Source of the DNA: Bacillota bacterium
GTDB lineage: Bacteria > Bacillota > Clostridia > Peptostreptococcales > Anaerovoracaceae
Direction: 5' to 3'
NCBI GenBank assembly: GCA_017534025.1
Contig: JAFWDF010000002.1
Coordinates: 1 to 5,596 of the forward strand
Length of the DNA stretch: 5,596 nt
Shown here in pieces: positions 1-4,730 of this stretch (positions are counted from its first letter, which is position 1; each line of letters starts with the position of its first letter). The translations under genes were made by a program, and so were the position numbers. Below the pieces are notes generated by a model. The model saw only the letters and a list, made by a program, of their open reading frames with translations, was not told the origin of the DNA and did no database searches.

Positions 1-122
1 AGATCGTATAAAGATGTCCCTTGGCGGAATGAGCCCGATAGAATACAGAAGAAGCCTTGGGCTGATTGCATAAAGAGAGGTATGCTGAGATACAACAGAA
101 ATAGCATGGGTTGGATGGTCCA
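1..122 (+). mobile_element. Right end of an IS3-family insertion sequence (boundary uncertain)
   Basis: This covers the transposase end at 2-73 plus a short non-coding tail. IS3 elements normally end a few tens of bases after the OrfB stop with 5'-TG...CA-3' tips. A candidate tip is the CA at 121-122; read inwards from there on the minus strand the sequence begins TGGACCATCCAACCC, which has the leading TG and C-rich run seen in many IS3 terminal repeats. The left end is outside the window, so neither the inverted repeat nor a target duplication can be checked. The boundary could be anywhere between about 74 and 130. Confidence 0.45.
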
Positions 123-1245
123 AATAATCGTCCGCATCTCCCCACTGCCAGAAATCCTGCCACTGTACCACCATATCAGGAGGAACCGGATCCTTCCATT
201 TCGCACCGCAGTGCTCCGCGGCATATTCTGTCTGCCCGCTCGTAAATCCGAACTGATCTGTCATCAGTTTGACAAAATCATCCCTTGTAATTCCTTCTGT
301 ACCGGCGTCCTCCAGAATCGAGGCCGCGCGTTTCATGGCCATATCCGTCCAGTCGGCACCGCAGTTGATCGCGGCGTAAATGGCTTCACTTACCATATAG
401 CCGTTCCCATACGCCAGCACATTTACCAGCTCATTAAAGGAATAAATCCCTTTTGCGATTAATGTCTCTGCAGTTGCCAGCGCATACTTCTGGTATTCCG
501 TCACCTGCTCCGGCTCCGCCAGCCCGCCTGCAATGGCAATGATTTTGGACGCCTGTCCGCGGGTCACCGGATTGGCCGGCAGGAAATCGCCGTCTCCATA
601 TCCGCCGATGATCCCGTTCCGGTAGCAGGCATAGATTCCGGCGGAGGCCCAGCTCCAGCTGCCGGCACCGTCATCATCCCGGAAAGCGGCTTTTCCTTTC
701 TCCCCGCTCAGCTTCGCCGCAGAGGAGATCAGCTTGCAGAAGTCCGCCCGGGTCACCGTATTCTGCGGCCGGAAAGTGCCATCTTCATACCCTTTGATCA
801 CACCTGCCTGTACGCAGCGCTCCACATACGGAACTGCCCACGGCTGTATGGAATCGCTGTCCGCAAAATCGGCAGAAAGCAGAGTCCCGGTATCCTTTCC
901 CGGCTCTTCGGAATCCGGACCACCGTTGCTTTCCGGCACCGTTCCATCTACTTCCGGCAATTGGAAAGCTTCCGCGATAATCTTCGCAGCCTGTTCCCTG
1001 GTCAGCCCCTCTTCAATATGAAAGGTCTGATCCGGGAAACCGCTGATAATGCCCTTCTCCGCGCAGGCATAGATAAATTTCGATGCCCAGGTCCAGTTGC
1101 CGCTGCCGTCATCGTCGGCAAAGGCCGTTATCCTGCCGGAACCATCCTGCTCATTATCTGCCGCCACCGTCATGGTCATCCCCACAGTCAGCGAAACCAC
1201 CGCCAGCAGCACAGCCAGGATCCCGGCTCCCCATTTTTTCTTCAT
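1..1245 (-). CDS. SLH-domain surface protein with two Ltp-like repeats, 3' end disrupted by IS3
   Basis: The reading frame is open from the ATG at 1245 to the left window edge (415 codons, no stop). Residues 1-29 form a signal peptide (MKKKW, hydrophobic core, cleavage near VAA). Three SLH motifs follow at about 41-94, 125-178 and 187-240; each has an F-x-D start, a G-[FY]-x-D or GYGDG turn and a TR-x-[QD] helix. SLH motifs usually bind pyruvylated secondary wall polymer outside the cell. Residues about 252-299 and 300-350 are two repeats ending in NCGADW and HCGAKW, resembling the PF07553 Ltp repeat of superinfection-exclusion lipoproteins. There is no lipobox, so SLH motifs would replace the lipid anchor. 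Codons 391-415 lie antisense to the transposase, and native sequence probably ends near residue 374, so the true C terminus is missing. The start at 1245 is preferred over ATG 1248 because GGGAG lies 6 nt from the former and only 3 nt from the latter. The gene follows the GH26-like gene closely and is probably in its operon. Confidence 0.8.
   Translation of the reverse strand, partial: MKKKWGAGILAVLLAVVSLTVGMTMTVAADNEQDGSGRITAFADDDGSGNWTWASKFIYACAEKGIISGFPDQTFHIEEGLTREQAAKIIAEAFQLPEVDGTVPESNGGPDSEEPGKDTGTLLSADFADSDSIQPWAVPYVERCVQAGVIKGYEDGTFRPQNTVTRADFCKLISSAAKLSGEKGKAAFRDDDGAGSWSWASAGIYACYRNGIIGGYGDGDFLPANPVTRGQASKIIAIAGGLAEPEQVTEYQKYALATAETLIAKGIYSFNELVNVLAYGNGYMVSEAIYAAINCGADWTDMAMKRAASILEDAGTEGITRDDFVKLMTDQFGFTSGQTEYAAEHCGAKWKDPVPPDMVVQWQDFWQWGDADDYLDHPTHAISVVSQHTSLYAISPRLLLYSIGLIPPRDIFIRS
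2..73 (+). CDS. IS3-family transposase (OrfB), C-terminal fragment
   Basis: Only the last 23 codons and the TAA stop are in the window; the rest lies left of position 1. The translated end reads DRIKMSLGGMSPIEYRRSLG, then LIA and stop. A GMSP-x-x-YR motif just before the stop is typical of the C-terminal end of the integrase core (rve) domain of IS3-family OrfB transposases, which carry out DDE-type strand transfer. The fragment is convergent with the SLH gene on the other strand and overlaps its open reading frame, so it belongs to an inserted element rather than to the surface locus. The family call rests on this short motif alone, and the IS3 subgroup cannot be assigned. Confidence 0.75.
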   Translation, partial: DRIKMSLGGMSPIEYRRSLGLIA

Positions 1246-1251
1246 CATGAT

Positions 1252-1256
1252 CTCCC
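1252..1256 (-). promoter_or_regulatory. Ribosome binding site of the SLH-Ltp gene
   Basis: GGGAG on the minus strand precedes two consecutive ATG codons at 1248 and 1245. The 6-nt spacer to the ATG at 1245 is normal, while the 3-nt spacer to 1248 is short. This favours the inner ATG, although the difference is one residue. Confidence 0.6.
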
Positions 1257-1265
1257 ATCTGCAAT

Positions 1266-1278
1266 TGCCGTTCCGGCA
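1266..1278 (-). other. Small intercistronic hairpin between the two SLH genes
   Basis: The inverted repeat TGCCG-GAA-CGGCA (5-bp stem, 3-nt loop) lies in the gap of about 36 bases between the stop of the GH26-like gene and the start of the SLH-Ltp gene. No U-tract follows, so it is not an intrinsic terminator. It fits an RNA-processing or stabilising element, or chance. The two genes still look co-transcribed. Confidence 0.4.
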
Positions 1279-1281
1279 TAT

Positions 1282-3618
1282 CTATTTCTGCGCCCGGTAC
1301 AGGAACGTTACCACCTGTCCGCGGGTACAGGCCTGCCCCGGACTGAACGTCGTCGTAGTGGTACCATTGGTAATGTTCTTCTCCACGGCCCACAGCACAG
1401 CGTTGTAATAATAATCCCCGCTTTTTATATCCTTGAACGAATGGGCTGTCGAAGCGGCTTCCGGTTCCCCTGCGGAACGCCAGAGGAACGTCACGACATG
1501 GCCGCGGGTGCAGGCCGCATTCGGGCTGAAGGTTGTGTCCGAGGTGCCGGTGGTAATGCCCTGTTCCACGGCCCACAGCACAGCTTTATAGAAATAGTCC
1601 GATTCCTTTACGTCCGTAAAAGGATTTGATGTCGGGATTGTCTGCCCGCCGTCGTCACCCGGTTCGTCGACCGGCGTATCCTCCGGCTCCGTGCCGATTT
1701 CCGGCGTCTCAATATCGCCGGAGTCCGCAGGCTCATCCGCCGGTTCATTGCCCGGCGCATCACCAGAGTCATTGCCTGTATCCGCAGGATCTTTTTCCTT
1801 CAGCATTTCCGGTTCCGGACAGCCATTTGCCCGCCACAGGAAGGTCACAACCTGGCCGCGGGTGCAAGTGGCATCCGGAGCGAAGGTCGTCTCCGACGTG
1901 CCGTTCGTGATTTCATTCTTCACGGCCCATTTTATCGGATCCACATAATACATGCCGTCCTTCACATCCGAGAACTGTGTCGGCCGCCAGCCTTCGAAGC
2001 AGCGCACCTTCCCATTATACAGAAGCGCGATGGTATAGGTTTTCGACACCTTGTAGCCGTTGCCGTCCGACAGCGTCACATCCAGCCGGTGGTTGCTGCC
2101 CTTCTGCATCTTCGAAAGATCCACTTTGAAATGATTCGGCGACCCGGAGGTGCTGACCGATGAACCGTTGTCCAGCTTGTAAACGGCACTCATATCCGAC
2201 TTCTTGTACGTCATGCCTGCCGCGCCAATCAGCAGTGTATCGCGGGCCGTTTCATTAATCTTCTGGATCGGAACCCAGGTCCCGGCCGACTTCTGTCCCG
2301 GCTGAATCAGCGCCGGATTGGCCTGCATCGCGTTGTTGGCCGCTGTATAAACGGCGCCGCTCAGGCTGTAATCATTACCATTAATAGCACGGTCAAAATG
2401 CACGATGGCCTTGACCCGCGGGTAAACCATGTTCAGTGTCGAGTATTCCTTGGCGGTCACCCGGGCGGTCCAGGTTTCACCGGATCCGTCGTTCTTCGTA
2501 TTCCTCGTAGCGCCGCCCTCGGTTGCAATGACCGGCTTGTTGTGGGCCTCCGCAATCTTGTACACCTTGTCCACTTTGCGCAGCGGATCGGCAAAGCGCT
2601 GGCCGCGGGTATATTCCACCCAGGTCTGGGAATCGCCATACTCGGATGCGTAGTTATAATACAGGGACAGACCGACCCAGTCCACATACGAATCGCCCGG
2701 ATAGAAATCCGCGGTATTCACGTCCCATGCAGAAGTGGAATTCGGCGACCAGATCAGTTCGGCCTTCGGCGCCTCCTTGCGGGCAATATTGGCCACATGG
2801 CGGTACGCCTTGATGAAATCCGCCGGCTTCACCGTCTTCGTCCACACGTCCATTTCTCCGCCGATCCGCACCAGCACCGGACTGTCCAGCGTGTTCAGAT
2901 AACGGAAAGTAGTCCGGATATTCGAATCATAGGTCCCGTTCGGCACCGCTCTGGCGGTATCGCCTTCCTTTTCAAAATTCAGGTTAATGAGAATGACCCG
3001 CGTCCCGTCTGCCCGCTGGCTGATGTAGCCGGAGTAGGTCTGCGCGGTTTCCCGTTCCATTTCCACATAAAAAGAGGTAATGGATTTCTGCGAGAAATTC
3101 TGGCTTCCGAAAATGGCGCCGTAATACGTGCCGCTGCCGGCCGCCACCGAGGAACCATACGTGTTGTTCTGATTGTAGGCGACGGCGTAAACGCCCCACT
3201 GCGGATCGATCAGCTCCAGGCGGGTCTTGCAGATCTTAATCATATCATTGCGGTCATTTCCGTGCGCCGTCAGATATTCACTGATGGACAGGAGACTGCT
3301 CAGGTTGGATTTCGCGGCAGCATAATCGCCCCGGTCCTCGAAAATATTCCTGTTCATACGGGTGTAATACACCATATACAGCTGGTTCGCGATGTCCGTG
3401 TTCAGCGTCTTGTTCGAATAGAATTTGATCACGTCATCGCCCCGCTTCAGCAGGGTGTCCGTGCTGCCGCCCGACTCCGCTTTCTGGTAGGCCTCCCAAA
3501 CCGGCCACCAGCCGTTTGGCAGACTGGCCGCCATAACCGCCGGCGGCGCCTGCGCCAGGAGCAGAATCATTGCCAGCACCAGCATCAGAAACCGTTTTTT
3601 CCAATTGCTATTTTTCAT
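1282..3618 (-). CDS. Secreted SLH-anchored GH26-like glycoside hydrolase
   Basis: This is a 778-residue protein when started at ATG 3618. Residues 1-30 form a clear signal peptide (MKNSNWKKR, long Leu/Met core, cleavage after VMA). About 33-135 is a helical region. About 140-410 resembles the GH26 barrel: RIGGEMDVW carries candidate acid/base Glu255, FYPGDSYVDWVGLSLYYN matches the family's YPGD-x-YVD segment, and KPVIATEGG carries candidate nucleophile Glu367. GH26 enzymes are mainly beta-mannanases and related beta-glycanases, but the substrate cannot be read here because the usual His before the acid/base Glu is Gly. About 440-545 looks like a beta-rich accessory domain. SLH motifs lie at about 549-598, 667-717 and 728-778, the first split from the others by an acidic Pro/Asp/Glu linker (about 600-666). 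The SLH motifs should hold the enzyme on the wall. The upstream ATG at 3651 is rejected because it has no ribosome site and coincides with the predicted transcription start. The gene is first of a two-gene unit with its own promoter. Confidence 0.85.
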   Translation of the reverse strand: MKNSNWKKRFLMLVLAMILLLAQAPPAVMAASLPNGWWPVWEAYQKAESGGSTDTLLKRGDDVIKFYSNKTLNTDIANQLYMVYYTRMNRNIFEDRGDYAAAKSNLSSLLSISEYLTAHGNDRNDMIKICKTRLELIDPQWGVYAVAYNQNNTYGSSVAAGSGTYYGAIFGSQNFSQKSITSFYVEMERETAQTYSGYISQRADGTRVILINLNFEKEGDTARAVPNGTYDSNIRTTFRYLNTLDSPVLVRIGGEMDVWTKTVKPADFIKAYRHVANIARKEAPKAELIWSPNSTSAWDVNTADFYPGDSYVDWVGLSLYYNYASEYGDSQTWVEYTRGQRFADPLRKVDKVYKIAEAHNKPVIATEGGATRNTKNDGSGETWTARVTAKEYSTLNMVYPRVKAIVHFDRAINGNDYSLSGAVYTAANNAMQANPALIQPGQKSAGTWVPIQKINETARDTLLIGAAGMTYKKSDMSAVYKLDNGSSVSTSGSPNHFKVDLSKMQKGSNHRLDVTLSDGNGYKVSKTYTIALLYNGKVRCFEGWRPTQFSDVKDGMYYVDPIKWAVKNEITNGTSETTFAPDATCTRGQVVTFLWRANGCPEPEMLKEKDPADTGNDSGDAPGNEPADEPADSGDIETPEIGTEPEDTPVDEPGDDGGQTIPTSNPFTDVKESDYFYKAVLWAVEQGITTGTSDTTFSPNAACTRGHVVTFLWRSAGEPEAASTAHSFKDIKSGDYYYNAVLWAVEKNITNGTTTTTFSPGQACTRGQVVTFLYRAQK
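1285..1437 (-). repeat. SLH-coding repeat 3 of the GH26-like gene
   Basis: Encodes the C-terminal SLH motif, running from FKDIKSGDYYYNAVLWAVEK to TRGQVVTFLYRAQK. It shares DNA-level identity with repeat 2, for example the cacggcccacagcacagc string around 1385 and 1566, which indicates duplication within the gene. Confidence 0.75.
1468..1620 (-). repeat. SLH-coding repeat 2 of the GH26-like gene
   Basis: Encodes the middle SLH motif (FTDVKESDYFYKAVLWAVEQ, then TF-x-P, CTRGHVVTFLWR). It lies 30 bases upstream of repeat 3 in the reading direction and is its nearest relative by eye. Confidence 0.75.
1825..1974 (-). repeat. SLH-coding repeat 1 of the GH26-like gene
   Basis: Encodes the first SLH motif (FSDVKDGMYYVDPIKWAVKN, then TFAP, CTRGQVVTFLWR). 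It is separated from repeats 2 and 3 by about 200 bases (1621-1824) coding for a low-complexity Asp/Glu/Pro/Gly linker, an unusual place for a long spacer within an SLH triad. Confidence 0.75.
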
Positions 3619-3632
3619 AATCCTCTCACTTA

Positions 3633-3638
3633 CCTCCT
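3633..3638 (-). promoter_or_regulatory. Shine-Dalgarno of the GH26-like SLH gene
   Basis: A perfect AGGAGG lies 14 nt before the ATG at 3618, and a second GAGAGG at 3622-3627 lies 3 nt before it. Neither spacing is ideal, but both sit downstream of the alternative ATG at 3651 and so could only serve the inner start. This, with the promoter position, decides the start. Confidence 0.6.
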
Positions 3639-3657
3639 GTCTTTTCTTCATATTTTA

Positions 3658-3685
3658 ATGATAAAGCATTTCGCTTTAATGTCAA
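3658..3685 (-). promoter_or_regulatory. Sigma-A type promoter of the GH26-SLH / SLH-Ltp unit
   Basis: On the minus strand a perfect -35 TTGACA (3685-3680) is followed after 16 bp by -10 TATCAT (3663-3658), five of six matches to TATAAT, in an AT-rich stretch. Transcription should start near 3650-3652, leaving a leader of about 33 nt with AGGAGG before the ATG at 3618. It sits just downstream of the terminator of the sortase-pilin unit, so it makes the SLH genes a separate transcription unit. Confidence 0.75.
3662..3678. promoter_or_regulatory. Inverted repeat in the promoter spacer, possible operator
   Basis: TAAAGC-N5-GCTTTA is a perfect 6-bp dyad filling the spacer between the -35 and -10 boxes. 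A dimeric repressor bound here would block RNA polymerase. No cognate regulator is in the window and the motif is not one I recognise, so the role is inferred from position and symmetry. Confidence 0.4.
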
Positions 3686-3691
3686 GAAACC

Positions 3692-3705
3692 GCGGCGCCG
3701 GCCGC
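3692..3705. other. GC-rich dyad just upstream of the -35 box
   Basis: GCGGC-GCCG-GCCGC is a perfect 5-bp inverted repeat with a 4-nt centre, six bases upstream of the -35 hexamer. On the minus strand it is followed by GGTTTCTT, so it could be a weak backup hairpin behind the main terminator or a binding site. It stands out in composition from the AT-rich promoter next to it. Confidence 0.35.
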
Positions 3706-3712
3706 TGCCATC

Positions 3713-3750
3713 AAAAAAGACGCTGTCTGATGGATTCTCAGAAGCGTCTT
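3713..3750 (-). terminator. Rho-independent terminator of the sortase-pilin unit
   Basis: Read on the minus strand the stem is AAGACGCT with AGCGTCTT (3743-3750 with 3717-3724), extended by TCTGA with TCAGA (3738-3742 with 3726-3730) across one bulged base. The loop is 7 nt and a run of six T ends at 3713. It begins about 27 bases after the stop of the LPXTG gene. There is no T-run on the opposite side, so it acts on the minus strand only. Confidence 0.88.
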
Positions 3751-3776
3751 CGTTCCGTACAGCAGATTTTTTGATT

Positions 3777-4616
3777 TTACGACCTTCCGTTTCCGCCGCG
3801 GGCACCTGCATTCCGCTTAATGCGGTCCTGTCTGCGCAGCCAGGTGCCGACCAGGATCAGCAGCAGACCGCCGGCCACCAGCATGAATACCGGCCAGAGT
3901 ACCAGACCGGTCTGCGGAAGCTTGGTTTTGCCCGGCGTCTTCGGCTTATCCGGAGTTTTTTCCGTTTCAATGCCCGGCTTCGGAGACGCGGAAATATTCA
4001 TATTTCCGTTCTTATCCGGCACAGACATCAGGAACGGCAGAATCTTCTTCTCTCCGTCGGACAGCTTGGTCTGACAGATCAGATACATGCCCTTCGGGAG
4101 GTTTTCAAACTTTACTTTACCGTTTTTAATATCCAGCGTAGCAAGCGGCGAAGCATTCTTCAGTTCCTTGTTCAGGAAACCGCTGGCAAGGGTCTGATTC
4201 TGTTCATCCAGCTGTGCCGAAGTCATCTGGGACCAGTCTTTGAGATCCGTTACATTATATATGCTCAGTGCACCGCTGGTTAATTTCTTCTCGGTGTTGG
4301 TGCTTTTATCGGTATATTTCAGAATCAGCTCGATAGAGCCCAGCTCACCCGAATCTCCGGACACCGCTGCAGCCGGATCCGATCCGGCGGATCCCTCCAC
4401 ATCCGGTGTTTCAATGGTTGTATCCGATCCGGTTGTATAATCTGCACCGCCTGCTGTTTCCGCCAGCGCAGCCGGCGCAGACAAAAGGAACAGACAAAGC
4501 AAAGTGATCATCAAAATGCTCCAGCTGGTTCTGAAGCCTCTGTGCCGGCGAGCCGGCTTCCCGTTTATTACTGACTTTTTCAGCATATCGGCGCTCCTGT
4601 TTCCTTTCCCGCTCAT
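3777..4616 (-). CDS. LPXTG-anchored pilin-like surface protein (probable minor/basal pilin)
   Basis: This is a 279-residue protein when started at ATG 4616. After a basic N terminus (KPARRHRGFR) comes a hydrophobic segment and a signal peptidase site after PAALA (about residue 52). Residues about 53-92 form an acidic Ser/Gly/Asp-rich stretch. About 93-215 is one domain with the prealbumin/CnaB-like pattern of Gram-positive pilins: GSIELILKYTDK, LSIYNV, GKVKFENLPKGMYLICQTK and FLMSVPDKNG. Its end, NISASPKPG, occupies the place of the pilin YPKN motif and keeps the lysine. A Pro/Lys spacer leads to the sorting signal LPQTG (233-237), a hydrophobic helix and a basic tail, so sortase should cleave between Thr and Gly. 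One domain and small size suggest a basal or minor subunit rather than the shaft; this is inference. It is downstream of, and probably co-transcribed with, the class C sortase. An equally good start lies at 4586 (269 residues). Confidence 0.8.
   Translation of the reverse strand: MSGKGNRSADMLKKSVINGKPARRHRGFRTSWSILMITLLCLFLLSAPAALAETAGGADYTTGSDTTIETPDVEGSAGSDPAAAVSGDSGELGSIELILKYTDKSTNTEKKLTSGALSIYNVTDLKDWSQMTSAQLDEQNQTLASGFLNKELKNASPLATLDIKNGKVKFENLPKGMYLICQTKLSDGEKKILPFLMSVPDKNGNMNISASPKPGIETEKTPDKPKTPGKTKLPQTGLVLWPVFMLVAGGLLLILVGTWLRRQDRIKRNAGARGGNGRS
4594..4598 (-). promoter_or_regulatory. Second ribosome binding site, for the inner pilin start
   Basis: AGGAG lies exactly 7 nt before the in-frame ATG at 4586, inside the coding region of the longer form. 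Starting here gives MLKKSV and a more usual signal-peptide length. Confidence 0.5.
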
Positions 4617-4623
4617 TGTCTGA

Positions 4624-4628
4624 CTCCT
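4624..4628 (-). promoter_or_regulatory. First ribosome binding site, for the outer pilin start
   Basis: AGGAG lies exactly 7 nt before ATG 4616, in the same ACAGGAG context as the inner site 30 bases on. It rules out the further upstream ATG at 4694, which has no comparable site. Confidence 0.55.
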
Positions 4629-4657
4629 GTTCTGTTCAACTGATATACACGTTCCAA

Positions 4658-4681
4658 ATTGTGCAGACTGCTCCGCACAAT
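4658..4681. promoter_or_regulatory. 24-bp dyad in the sortase-pilin gap
   Basis: ATTGTGC and GCACAAT form perfect 7-bp arms. In RNA the stem can extend to 10 bp with one G-U pair around a GCAG loop. No U-run follows on the minus strand (AATTTGG), so it is not a classic terminator. It may be an operator, an RNA-processing site that sets the sortase:pilin ratio, or an mRNA stabiliser. It lies about 30 bases before the first pilin ribosome site. Confidence 0.5.
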
Positions 4682-4698
4682 ACATCATTATCATTCCA

Positions 4699-4728
4699 TT
4701 CCCCGCAGGCTCCTCCGCGCTGCCGGAA
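4699..4728 (-). other. Imperfect hairpin just after the sortase stop
   Basis: On the minus strand TTCC pairs with GGAA and GCAG with CTGC, around a small internal loop and an 11-nt loop rich in G (GGAGGAG). It begins 3 bases after the sortase TAG. No T-tract follows, so complete termination is unlikely. It could be a partial attenuator or processing structure. Confidence 0.35.
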
Positions 4729-4730
4729 TA

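Noticed and set aside
82..462. Plus-strand open frame downstream of the transposase
   Set aside because: It lies antisense to the Ltp-like repeat region, lacks a convincing ribosome site and has no family resemblance. It is not an IS passenger gene I can support.
961..1629. Plus-strand open frame spanning the junction of the two SLH genes
   Set aside because: It is antisense to SLH repeats of both genes. Its internal repeats simply mirror the SLH repeats and it resembles no protein family I know.
3619..3651. ATG at 3651 as the start of the GH26-like protein
   Set aside because: There is no Shine-Dalgarno upstream, it coincides with the predicted +1, and it would put a 20-residue charged stretch before the signal peptide core. 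ATG 3618 is better supported.
2398..3774. Long plus-strand open frame (458 codons) opposite the GH26-like gene
   Set aside because: The product is His/Arg/Ile-rich with no recognisable domain, signal or ribosome site, and it crosses the promoter and terminator of the real minus-strand genes. It is the antisense shadow of a GC-rich coding region.
4617..4694. ATG cluster at 4694-4685 as the pilin start
   Set aside because: Only a weak GGGGA precedes it, it would place the 24-bp dyad inside the coding region, and two clear AGGAG-ATG pairs exist downstream.
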